Positions 1 through 7,853 of a stretch of 64,000 nucleotides of DNA are shown here, one piece after another. The number at the start of each line of letters is the position of its first letter. The first letter of the stretch is position 1. The position numbers and the translations under genes were made by a program. Location of the stretch: assembly GCF_039939195.1 (NCBI RefSeq), contig NZ_JBDUUH010000009.1, forward strand, positions 185,978 through 249,977, given 5' to 3'. Below the pieces are notes generated by a model. It was not told where the DNA came from. It did not search any database and saw only the letters and a list, made by a program, of their open reading frames with translations. This stretch comes from Foliimonas ilicis. Its GTDB lineage: Bacteria; Pseudomonadota; Alphaproteobacteria; Rhizobiales; Rhizobiaceae.

Positions 1-72
1 GAGCAGCCGCAGCCATTGCCCGATGGGGTGACACCGCTGACTGTCGAACAGGACAGGCAGATCACCGGATAA
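1..72 (+). CDS. C-terminal fragment of an unknown protein
   Basis: The window opens inside a frame-1 reading frame whose last 23 codons end in TAA at 70-72. The visible tail reads LPDGVTPLTVEQDRQITG. Codon use looks like that of the neighbouring genes, and a palindrome follows the stop. The tail is too short and low in information to assign a family, and I do not recognise it. It could also be a chance open frame. Confidence 0.4.
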   Translation, partial: EQPQPLPDGVTPLTVEQDRQITG

Positions 73-73
73 G

Positions 74-85
74 CACAATATTGTG
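74..85. promoter_or_regulatory. 12-bp perfect palindrome, possible operator
   Basis: CACAATATTGTG reads the same on both strands and sits just after the stop of the partial upstream gene, about 170 bp before the lipoprotein gene at 257. It may be an operator or a chance palindrome. Only the symmetry is directly seen. The rest of 86-256 shows one short hairpin near 96-111 and no gene. Confidence 0.2.
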
Positions 86-256
86 AGGGCGATTTCTGCC
101 GTGCGGCTCTTTCGCCGCGTGCTTCGTCAAGCTTTCATTAACGATGCTGACCAACAATGGCCGCAATGATAAAGTAGGCGCGGTGTCGATTTCCTCGATT
201 TATTTGCGATCCTCGCGCCGATTGTCAGTTCAGAATGGGACGGCTGGTATTTGTTG

Positions 257-1261
257 ATGCGTAAGATCTTTGGACTTTTGGTTGTGGCGGCTGCGGCGGT
301 ATCCCTGTCGGGGTGCGTCTCGTCGGTTCTCGACGTCTCGCAGAAGCCGATCCAGCCAATTCCGGCAAAGCTCGTCGCCGACATGCGCGCCAAGGGCATG
401 ACGCCTTCCAGCCCGGTTCTCGTGCGCATCTTCAAGCAGGAAAGCGAACTGGAAATCTGGAAGCGCAACGCATCGGGCCGCTACGCTCTGCTGAAGACCT
501 ATCCGATGTGCCGCTGGTCGGGGAAACTCGGCCCCAAGATGCAGGCGGGTGACCGTCAGGCACCGGAGGGTTTTTATCACGTCAGCGCGAACATGCTGAA
601 CCCGAATTCGCAATATTACCTGTCGTTCAACCTCGGCTTCCCGAACCGGCTTGAGTCGGCGCTCGGCTATACCGGCGAAGCCTTGATGGTGCATGGCGCA
701 TGCTCGTCTTCCGGCTGTTACGCGATGACCGACGAAGGCGTGGCCGAAATTTACGCGGTTGCGCGCGATGCGCTGAAAGGCGGCCAGACCGCATTTCAGG
801 TCCAGGCATTCCCGTTCCGCATGACGGCTGCCAACATGGCGCGCAATCGCAACGATCCTAGTTTCACCTTCTGGAGCGATTTGAAGCGCGGCTATGACAG
901 TTTCGAAGTCACGCGCCGTCAGCCGAAAGTTTCGGCCTGTGGCGGGCGCTATGTGTTCGACACCGAATTCGAGGGCGGTGAGCCGACTGACCCGCTGGCC
1001 GCATGCCCGCCCGCAATAAGCCAGGCGAACCCCGAAGTCGCCGCGCGCTGGGAAAAGGATTCCCGCGCCATGGAAGCGGCGGTCGCCAGCGGAACTGCCT
1101 TGATGACCTATGCTTACTCGGATGGCGGCATGCATAAGAGCTTCCGTTCGGTGCTTCAGAAAAATGGCGCGAAGACCTTCTCCAAGAAAACGTCGCACAC
1201 ATCCGTCCCGGTCAGCCGCCCAGATGCCGCGCTGGCCGACCCTTACAAGCCTGCCAAGTAA
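257..1261 (+). CDS. YafK/DpaA-like L,D-transpeptidase-family lipoprotein
   Basis: A 334-residue protein with a lipoprotein signal peptide: MRKIF, a hydrophobic stretch, then lipobox LSGC with the acylated Cys at residue 20. The catalytic motif is HGACSSSGCYAMTD, with His146 and Cys154. This is the YkuD-fold signature in the form typical of YafK/DpaA enzymes, which in E. coli cut the link between Braun lipoprotein and peptidoglycan rather than forming it. The enzyme should act in the periplasm on peptidoglycan-attached proteins. The C-terminal 100 residues are poorly conserved and basic at the end. An ATG at 257 is preferred over TTG at 251 or 254 because it begins the signal peptide. The gene stands alone, with a different family downstream. 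The YkuD assignment is firm; the DpaA-type activity is inferred. Confidence 0.85.
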   Translation: MRKIFGLLVVAAAAVSLSGCVSSVLDVSQKPIQPIPAKLVADMRAKGMTPSSPVLVRIFKQESELEIWKRNASGRYALLKTYPMCRWSGKLGPKMQAGDRQAPEGFYHVSANMLNPNSQYYLSFNLGFPNRLESALGYTGEALMVHGACSSSGCYAMTDEGVAEIYAVARDALKGGQTAFQVQAFPFRMTAANMARNRNDPSFTFWSDLKRGYDSFEVTRRQPKVSACGGRYVFDTEFEGGEPTDPLAACPPAISQANPEVAARWEKDSRAMEAAVASGTALMTYAYSDGGMHKSFRSVLQKNGAKTFSKKTSHTSVPVSRPDAALADPYKPAK

Positions 1262-1337
1262 AAACGGCATGCTGGCCTGATTTCATTTGCCGTGTCTTTG
1301 CGATACTGGCAGGAAAGCAGCGCAACCGGATTCCAGC

Positions 1338-3353
1338 ATGAACGCGACAAGCAAGGCGCAGCCGCTTTTTCTGGGTATCGATACCGGCGGCACCTACACG
1401 GATGCGGTGCTGTGGTCGGAAGCGACGGGCGTCGTTGCAAAAGCCAAATCGCTGACCACGCGGCATGATCTGGCGATCGGCATTTCCGGTGCCGTCGATG
1501 CCGTCATCGAGCAGGCGCGCATAGATCCCAAGGCGATCAAGCTGGTTTCCATGTCGACGACGCTTGCCACCAACGCGTTGGTGGAAGGGCAGGGCGGGCG
1601 CGTCGCGCTCATCATGATCGGCTTCAGCGAGGCCGATCTTGCACGCGATGGTCTTGGAACGGCGCTCGGCAGTGATCCCGTTGTATTTTGCGGTGGCGGC
1701 CATGACGTTCACGGCAACGCCAAGCCGCTTGAACTGGAAAAGCTCGAACAAGCCCTGCCGGAACTGGGCGGCTCGGTTTCCGGCTTTGCCGTTTGCGCCT
1801 ATTTCGCGACCCGCAATCCTGCCCATGAAATCACCGTGCGCGACCTGATCCGAGAGCGCACCGGCCTGCCGGTCACGGCAAGCCACGAACTTTCCGCGAA
1901 GCTCGGCGGCCCGCGCCGCGCGCTGACGACGCTGCTCAATGCAAGGCTGATTTCCATGATAGACCGGCTGGTCGCGGCCACCGAAGGGTTTCTCGAGAAA
2001 CGCGGCATTCAAGCACCATTGATGGTCGTGCGCGGCGATGGCGCGCTGGTTTCCGCTGCCTTCGCGCGGCAGCGCCCAATCGAGACTATCCTGTCCGGGC
2101 CTGCCGCCAGCCTAGTCGGTGCGCGGCACATGACGGGCCTGGACAACGCTGTCATCTCGGATATTGGCGGCACGACGACGGATGTTGCAGTTCTCGACAA
2201 AGGCCGGCCGCGGCTCGATCCGGAAGGCGCGACGGTTGGCGGATTTCGCACCATGGTCGAGGCGGTCGCGATGCGGACCTTCGGCCTAGGCGGCGACTCG
2301 GAAGTGACGCTTGAGGATGGCGGGCTTCAGCCGAAACTTCTGCTTGGGCCGCGCCGCCTTGTACCGCTGGCGCTTTCTGGTCTGGCGCATGGAAAACTGG
2401 TTCATGAGGAGCTTGAACGGCAACTGCGCAATTCCAATCCAGGCCGCATGGATGGGCGCTTCGCCGTGCGCACCGGCGTTCCTGAACGTCTTGCGGCTGG
2501 ACTTACAGCGCCGGAGGCGCGGCTTTACGAGGCGATCACCAGCAGCCCTCAGCCGCTCGACCGGCTTTTGACGTCCATGGCGCAGAACGCGACGCTGCAG
2601 CGGTTGGTGGCGCGGGGCCTTGTCCATATTTCAGGCTTCACGCCGTCCGATGCCGCCCATGTGCTGGGCAAGCAATCCAACTGGGATGAGCAAGCTGCAA
2701 GGCTCGGTGCCGAACTGTTCGCGCGCCGCCGCGATGGGCGCGGCCAGCCTATTGCCGCCACGCCGGAAGCGCTCAGCGAGCGCGTTCTTCTGGCGTTAAC
2801 GCGCAATTCGGCGGAAGTGATCTTCGAGACGGCATTTGCCGAAGACGGGCTCGATGGCGCATCGACCGTCGCGCATCAACTCGTACAGCGCGCCGTTGAC
2901 GGTCGCCCCGGAATTGCGCGCCTCAGCGTGTCGCTCGACCGCCCGGTGATCGGGCTTGGCGCATCCGCCCCGCTGCATTATGCCGGGCTTGGCGCCCTGA
3001 TCGGCAATGAGTGCATCGTGCCGGTCGATACGGATGTCGCGAATGCTTTGGGAGCAGTCGTCGGGCAGGTCCGCGTCTCGGCGGAAGCGACCGTCAGTCA
3101 GCCGAAGGAAGGTTTGTTCCGGCTGGCGACCGCTGAAAATTTGCGTGATTTCACCAGCGAGGATGAAGCGCTGAACGCCGCGGAGGCAGATGTGCGTCAA
3201 CGCGTGGCCGAGCGCGCCGAGATGGCCGGTGCCGACACTGCGGAAGTCGAACTCGTCCGGCATCTCAACACATCGACAGTCGAAGGCCAGCGCATGTTCA
3301 TCGATGCGCGGATCGTTGCCACCGCAGCGGGTCGCCCGCGCATTGCCGCTTAG
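1338..3353 (+). CDS. hydantoinase/oxoprolinase family protein, HyuA type
   Basis: A 671-residue member of the HyuA (N-methylhydantoinase A / 5-oxoprolinase alpha) family. The N-terminal phosphate-binding motif GIDTGGTYTDAVLW and the second ATPase-fold motif SDIGGTTTDVAVLD are visible, as expected for the ASKHA fold. Members use ATP to open cyclic amides such as hydantoins or 5-oxoproline, usually with a HyuB partner. No hyuB lies next to it, so the substrate is unknown. The ATG at 1338 directly precedes the conserved N-terminus; the frame stays open back to 1287 without a conserved extension. Malate synthase follows 86 bp later on the same strand, but nothing in the sequence links their functions. 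Confidence 0.8.
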   Translation: MNATSKAQPLFLGIDTGGTYTDAVLWSEATGVVAKAKSLTTRHDLAIGISGAVDAVIEQARIDPKAIKLVSMSTTLATNALVEGQGGRVALIMIGFSEADLARDGLGTALGSDPVVFCGGGHDVHGNAKPLELEKLEQALPELGGSVSGFAVCAYFATRNPAHEITVRDLIRERTGLPVTASHELSAKLGGPRRALTTLLNARLISMIDRLVAATEGFLEKRGIQAPLMVVRGDGALVSAAFARQRPIETILSGPAASLVGARHMTGLDNAVISDIGGTTTDVAVLDKGRPRLDPEGATVGGFRTMVEAVAMRTFGLGGDSEVTLEDGGLQPKLLLGPRRLVPLALSGLAHGKLVHEELERQLRNSNPGRMDGRFAVRTGVPERLAAGLTAPEARLYEAITSSPQPLDRLLTSMAQNATLQRLVARGLVHISGFTPSDAAHVLGKQSNWDEQAARLGAELFARRRDGRGQPIAATPEALSERVLLALTRNSAEVIFETAFAEDGLDGASTVAHQLVQRAVDGRPGIARLSVSLDRPVIGLGASAPLHYAGLGALIGNECIVPVDTDVANALGAVVGQVRVSAEATVSQPKEGLFRLATAENLRDFTSEDEALNAAEADVRQRVAERAEMAGADTAEVELVRHLNTSTVEGQRMFIDARIVATAAGRPRIAA

Positions 3354-3439
3354 CAGCGCGACCTTCGATCAATTGACCATCATGGCCCGGCATGGCAAAG
3401 CCCTCGGCAAGGCAAGAGTTTTTGAATTGGAGACTACGA

Positions 3440-5611
3440 ATGGCAGACCTTATCGAAATCGCTGGATTGCAGGTTGCTCGCGAGCTGCATGACTTCGTTT
3501 CGGAGGCCGCCAACGGAACCGGCGTTGATGTTGCGAAATTCTGGGCCGGTTTTTCCGAAATCGTCCACGATCTCACGCCGAAAAACCGCGCTTTGCTTAA
3601 AAAACGCGATGAAATTCAGGAAAAGATCGACCATTGGCACCGCGAAAACGGCGCGCCGAACGATCTCGAAGCTTACAAAGCGTTCCTGAAAGAGATCAAT
3701 TATCTTGTGCCGGAAGGCCCCGCTTTTCAGGTCGAGACCGATAATGTCGATCCCGAAATCGCAAAGACGGCCGGTCCGCAGCTCGTCGTGCCGGTGATGA
3801 ATGCACGCTATGCGCTCAATGCCGCCAATGCGCGCTGGGGCTCGCTCTATGACGCGCTTTACGGCACCGATGCGATTCCAGAGACTGACGGCGCCGACAA
3901 AGGCGCTGGCTACAATCCGAAGCGTGGCGAGAAGGTTATCGCCTGGGTTCGCGATTTTCTGAACGATACCGTGCCGCTGAAAGATGCGAAATGGAACGAC
4001 GCAAAAACGTTTTCCGTAGCCAATGGTGCGCTTTCCGTGAAGCTTGCGGATGGCAAGGAGACTGGGCTGGCAAAGCCTGAGCAATTCGCAGGCTACCTGA
4101 CCGACCCGGCAGCGCCTGAGCAGATATTGTTCGTGAACAACGGCATCCATATCGAAGTGCTGATCGATGCGACGTCTGAGATCGGCAAGAACGATCCGGC
4201 ACACATTTCCGATGTCTGGCTGGAAGCCGCACTTACGACGATTCAGGATTGCGAGGATTCGGTCGCGGCGGTCGACGCCGAAGACAAGGTTGCGGTCTAT
4301 CGCAACTGGCTGGGCCTGATGAGGGGCGACCTTCAGGAAGAGGTGACGAAGGGCGGCAAGACCTTCACCCGCAAGCTCAATCCCGATCTCGATTACAATG
4401 CGCCGGACGGCTCGACCTTTTCGCTCGTCTGCCGCTCGCTGATGCTGATCCGCAATGTCGGTCACCTGATGACCAATCCGGCGATCCTCGACCGCGACGG
4501 CAATGAGGTGCCGGAAGGCATCATGGATGCGGCGATCACGGCTCTTATCGCGCTGCACGATGTCGGCCCCAATGGCCGCCGCGCAAACAGCCGCGCCGGT
4601 TCGATGTATGTGGTCAAGCCGAAGATGCACGGGCCGGAGGAAGTCGCCTTCGCCGTCGAGATTTTCGACCGCGTCGAAGATTTGCTTGGCATGAAGCGCA
4701 ACACGATCAAGATGGGCATCATGGACGAGGAGCGCCGCACGACGGTCAACCTCAAGGAGTGCATCCGCGCCGCCAAAGAGCGCGTCGTGTTCATCAACAC
4801 CGGCTTCCTCGACCGCACCGGTGACGAAATCCACACCTCGATGGAAGCAGGCCCGATGATCCGCAAGGGCGACATGAAGCAGTCGACCTGGATTGCGGCC
4901 TATGAGGCATGGAATGTCGATGTCGGATTGGAATGCGGGCTTTCGGGCCGCGCGCAGATCGGCAAGGGCATGTGGGCAATGCCTGATCTGATGGCCGCGA
5001 TGCTGGAGCAGAAGATCGGCCATCCGAAAGCTGGTGCGAATACGGCATGGGTGCCGTCTCCGACCGCCGCGACCCTGCACGCGACCCACTATCACAAGGT
5101 CAATGTTCAGGATGTGCAGGCGGGCTTGCGCAACCGCGAAAAGGCAAAGCTGAACGACATTTTGTCGATCCCCGTCGCGGTTCGCCCGAACTGGTCGCCG
5201 GAAGACATCCAGCACGAACTCGACAACAATGCGCAGGGCATTCTGGGCTATGTCGTGCGCTGGATCGATCAGGGCGTCGGCTGCTCGAAAGTGCCGGACA
5301 TCAACAATGTCGGCCTGATGGAAGACCGCGCCACGCTGCGTATTTCCTCGCAGCACATCGCCAATTGGCTGCATCACGGCGTGTGCACCGAGACGCAGGT
5401 GATGGAAACGATGAAGCGCATGGCGGGTATCGTCGACCAGCAGAATGCGGGCGATCCGCTTTACCGCAAGATGGCGCCGAATTTCGAAACTTCCATTGCG
5501 TTCCAGGCGGCCTGCGATCTGGTGTTCAAAGGCCGTGCACAGCCGAATGGCTACACCGAGCCGGTGCTGCATGCACGTCGTCTCGAGCTGAAGGCTCGGG
5601 ATCGGGCATAA
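3440..5611 (+). CDS. glcB: malate synthase G
   Basis: A 723-residue protein, exactly the usual size of the monomeric malate synthase G. The enzyme condenses glyoxylate with acetyl-CoA to malate in the glyoxylate route. Family blocks are recognisable along the whole length, including NRRWGSLYDALYG-like and NTGFLDRTGDEIHTSMEAG segments and a C-terminal NGYTEPVLHARR region. The start is ATG 3440, preceded by GGAG at 3429-3432. The upstream ATG at 3392 would add 16 residues not typical of the family. No isocitrate lyase gene is adjacent. The gene is followed by a repeat element rather than by another member of an operon, so it is probably transcribed alone. Confidence 0.96.
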   Translation: MADLIEIAGLQVARELHDFVSEAANGTGVDVAKFWAGFSEIVHDLTPKNRALLKKRDEIQEKIDHWHRENGAPNDLEAYKAFLKEINYLVPEGPAFQVETDNVDPEIAKTAGPQLVVPVMNARYALNAANARWGSLYDALYGTDAIPETDGADKGAGYNPKRGEKVIAWVRDFLNDTVPLKDAKWNDAKTFSVANGALSVKLADGKETGLAKPEQFAGYLTDPAAPEQILFVNNGIHIEVLIDATSEIGKNDPAHISDVWLEAALTTIQDCEDSVAAVDAEDKVAVYRNWLGLMRGDLQEEVTKGGKTFTRKLNPDLDYNAPDGSTFSLVCRSLMLIRNVGHLMTNPAILDRDGNEVPEGIMDAAITALIALHDVGPNGRRANSRAGSMYVVKPKMHGPEEVAFAVEIFDRVEDLLGMKRNTIKMGIMDEERRTTVNLKECIRAAKERVVFINTGFLDRTGDEIHTSMEAGPMIRKGDMKQSTWIAAYEAWNVDVGLECGLSGRAQIGKGMWAMPDLMAAMLEQKIGHPKAGANTAWVPSPTAATLHATHYHKVNVQDVQAGLRNREKAKLNDILSIPVAVRPNWSPEDIQHELDNNAQGILGYVVRWIDQGVGCSKVPDINNVGLMEDRATLRISSQHIANWLHHGVCTETQVMETMKRMAGIVDQQNAGDPLYRKMAPNFETSIAFQAACDLVFKGRAQPNGYTEPVLHARRLELKARDRA

Positions 5612-5635
5612 TCTTTGATGGAAGCAGCTTTCAAT

Positions 5636-5777
5636 CACCCCCCTCTGCCCTGCCGGGCATCTCCCCCTCAAGGGGGGAGATTGGACGGCACAACGACCCG
5701 CGCTCGTTATGATGAAGCGATGAAGAGATTGATCTCCCCCCTTGAGGGGGAGATGCCCGGCAGGGCAGAGGGGGGTG
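5636..5777. repeat. MITE-like palindromic repeat, copy 1
   Basis: Two 46-bp arms (5636-5681 and 5732-5777) are inverted copies of each other, starting CACCCCCCTCTGCCCTGCCG and ending in the inner palindrome around CTCAAGGGG. They flank a 50-bp spacer. Nearly identical arms recur at 59919-60078 and 63705-63866. The spacer begins like that of copy 2 and then diverges, so this copy looks internally deleted. It fills most of the glcB-tsaB gap, and its RNA would fold into a long hairpin. Confidence 0.9.
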
Positions 5778-5823
5778 CCAATTTAGGCGCTACTTTTGAC
5801 GTAAAGTCTCAGGCTTCCGTCTC

Positions 5824-6504
5824 ATGAAAATCCTCGCCATAGATTGCGCCGCAAGCCTTTGCGCAGCCTGCATCTACGATGCAACGGAAGACCGGGAACT
5901 CGGTCGCTCCGTGCTCGATCTGGGCAAGGGCCACGCCGAGCATCTGATGAAAGTCGTTGATGAGGCGATTGCGCAAAGCCGCGCGGCATTTGCTGATCTG
6001 GATGCGATTGCCGTCTCGATAGGCCCCGGTTCGTTCACCGGCGTCAGGGTCGGCGTGTCAGCCGCGCGCGGTTATGCGCTTGCGCTGAAAATTCCGGCAA
6101 TCGGCGTGAACACGCTGGAAGCGCTTGCCGCCGCAAGCCGCATCGAGCATCCGAATCGCGCGGTTTTTGCAGCACTTTCTTCAGCGAAAGACGATCTTCA
6201 GGCAGCACTTTACGATTCGACCGGGGCGATTTTGGAAGCGCCCGCCATTATCGGGATGGAACGTGCGGTTGAATTGGCGCGCCATCATCGTCCGGTTCTT
6301 GCCGGTACGGCAGCGGAAAAAATCGCTGAAAGCGCGGGCGGCGGATTCGAAATCGGCACTCTTGCCGCCACCGTCGATATCGCAATCTATGCCCGGCTTG
6401 CCGCGGCAAAGGGCGGGTCGTCCGAAAAGCCTGCGCCGCTTTATCTGCGCGAGCCGGATGCGAAGCCGCAGGCTGGCTTCGTTTTGCCGAGGGAGCAGGG
6501 CTGA
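5824..6504 (+). CDS. tsaB: tRNA threonylcarbamoyladenosine biosynthesis protein TsaB
   Basis: A 226-residue member of the TsaB (YeaZ) family. It begins MKILAIDCA, the typical start of the ASKHA fold, and carries GPGSFTGVRVG from residue 67. TsaB is the scaffold that brings TsaD and TsaE together to make the t6A modification at position 37 of ANN-decoding tRNAs in the cytoplasm. The stop TGA overlaps the ATG of rimI by one base, so the two are translationally coupled, a common tsaB-rimI arrangement. tsaD and tsaE are not in this window. Confidence 0.95.
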   Translation: MKILAIDCAASLCAACIYDATEDRELGRSVLDLGKGHAEHLMKVVDEAIAQSRAAFADLDAIAVSIGPGSFTGVRVGVSAARGYALALKIPAIGVNTLEALAAASRIEHPNRAVFAALSSAKDDLQAALYDSTGAILEAPAIIGMERAVELARHHRPVLAGTAAEKIAESAGGGFEIGTLAATVDIAIYARLAAAKGGSSEKPAPLYLREPDAKPQAGFVLPREQG

Positions 6505-6995
6505 TGCGGCTCCCGTTTTTTGGCAACCGCCGGGAATATGCGCTTGAACCGCTGACGATCAGGCACAGTGCTGCGATTTCGGAGCTTCACCGGGAAGATT
6601 TCAGCAGGCCGTGGAGCGAGGAAGAGTTTCTGTCGCTCATTCGTCAAAACACAGTTTTCGGCCATGTCGTGCGCGAAACCGGCCGCAAACCTTCCGCCAC
6701 CGTTGGCTTTGTGCTTGCGCGTCTGGCAGCGGGCGAGGCCGAAATCCTGACGGTCGCAGTGTCCCGCGCGCATCGCAGGCAGGGGCTCGGACGTCAATTG
6801 ATGGATGCTGTCCTGCGTGACCTGCACCGTCATCGCGCCGAAACGCTTTTTCTCGAAGTGGATGAAATCAACGCCTCTGCAATCGCGCTTTACCGCAAGC
6901 TCGGCTTTCACGAAGTCGGCAAGAGGCCGGGCTATTACGAACACCCCGGCAGAGGCCGGACGGGCGCGCTCATCATGCGCCGCGAATTGCGATAG
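6504..6995 (+). CDS. rimI: ribosomal protein S18 alanine N-acetyltransferase (RimI)
   Basis: A 163-residue GNAT acetyltransferase. The acetyl-CoA binding motif A is RAHRRQGLGRQLMDAVL from about residue 88, followed by the conserved EVDEINASAIALYRKLGF segment typical of RimI. RimI acetylates the N-terminal alanine of ribosomal protein S18. The start codon overlaps the tsaB stop by one base. Position directly after tsaB supports RimI over other GNAT enzymes. The acyltransferase gene begins 2 bases after its stop, so all three are likely one transcript. Confidence 0.88.
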   Translation: MRLPFFGNRREYALEPLTIRHSAAISELHREDFSRPWSEEEFLSLIRQNTVFGHVVRETGRKPSATVGFVLARLAAGEAEILTVAVSRAHRRQGLGRQLMDAVLRDLHRHRAETLFLEVDEINASAIALYRKLGFHEVGKRPGYYEHPGRGRTGALIMRRELR

Positions 6996-6997
6996 CA

Positions 6998-7795
6998 ATG
7001 CGAAAATTGCGTATCGCCCTGGGGCTGTTGATGATCGCCGCGGGTTCCGTCGTTCTGGTGCCGTTGCAGATGGTTTCCATGAAAACCGGGCTCTATCGCG
7101 AGACGATAATCCTGCGTCTTTGGCACCGGCTGATCCTGAAAGCGCTCGGCATCCGGGTTCGCGCGGTTGGCACGCTGTCGCAAAAACGGCCGCTTCTCGT
7201 CGCCGCGAACCATGTTTCGTGGACGGACATCATGGCCATCGGCGCGGTGGCTGATGTCAGTTTCATCGCCAAAGCCGAACTCGCCGGTTGGCCGGTTGTG
7301 GGCTGGCTGTCAAAACTGCAGCGCACGGTTTTCGTGGCGCGCGAACGCAAGCGCGAATCCGGCCAGCAGGCAAGCGAGATCGCCGAGCGCCTGTCGAGCG
7401 GGTCGGCAATGGTTCTGTTCGCGGAAGGCAGCACCGGCGACGGAAACCAGCTCATGCCTTTCAAAAGCACGCTGTTCGGCGCGGCCAAGCTCGCTCTGGA
7501 CGAAGGCGTGGCCGAAACGGTTTACATCCAGCCGCTGGCGATCGCCTATACGCGGCTGCACGGCATGGCGATGGGGCGCAGGCAGCGCGGCATCGCCTCG
7601 TGGATCGGCGACATGGATCTCTGGCCGCATATCAAAATCCTGCTTGCCGAAGGCGCGATAGATGTCGAATTGCACTTCGGCGAGCCGATCGCGTTTTCGG
7701 CGGAAAGCCGTCGCAAGGAGGCATCTCAGGCCATGGAAGGTCAGGTGCGCGAGATGATGCAGAAGGCGCTGCGAAATCCGCTTCCGCATAGCTAA
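6998..7795 (+). CDS. lysophospholipid acyltransferase (PlsC/OlsA-like)
   Basis: A 265-residue 1-acylglycerol-3-phosphate O-acyltransferase-family protein. It has an N-terminal membrane segment (about residues 5-27), the catalytic HX4D motif in NHVSWTD (His72, Asp77) and the acceptor-binding FAEGST block around Glu143. It should transfer an acyl chain to a lysolipid at the inner membrane. Rhizobial genomes carry more than one PlsC paralogue. The one next to miaB has been linked to ornithine-lipid synthesis (OlsA) in Sinorhizobium, as far as I recall, so an OlsA role is possible. The gene starts two bases after rimI. Confidence 0.85.
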   Translation: MRKLRIALGLLMIAAGSVVLVPLQMVSMKTGLYRETIILRLWHRLILKALGIRVRAVGTLSQKRPLLVAANHVSWTDIMAIGAVADVSFIAKAELAGWPVVGWLSKLQRTVFVARERKRESGQQASEIAERLSSGSAMVLFAEGSTGDGNQLMPFKSTLFGAAKLALDEGVAETVYIQPLAIAYTRLHGMAMGRRQRGIASWIGDMDLWPHIKILLAEGAIDVELHFGEPIAFSAESRRKEASQAMEGQVREMMQKALRNPLPHS

Positions 7796-7853
7796 AAGCG
7801 GCAGCAACGGAATCGTCTGTTTTTTGCCACCAAAAAGGGTTAGAAGCCCGTTT

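Noticed and set aside
230..1270. 346-codon antisense frame over the YafK-like gene
   Set aside because: It is a shadow of codon bias in GC-rich DNA; the plus strand has a signal peptide and a catalytic motif.
3434..5671. 745-codon antisense frame over glcB
   Set aside because: It has no recognisable family, reads as Arg/His/Ala-rich low-information protein and runs into the palindromic repeat; malate synthase G explains the region.
5615..5827. Frames running through the palindromic repeat after glcB
   Set aside because: They translate the inverted repeat itself; similar frames appear at the other copies and are artefacts.
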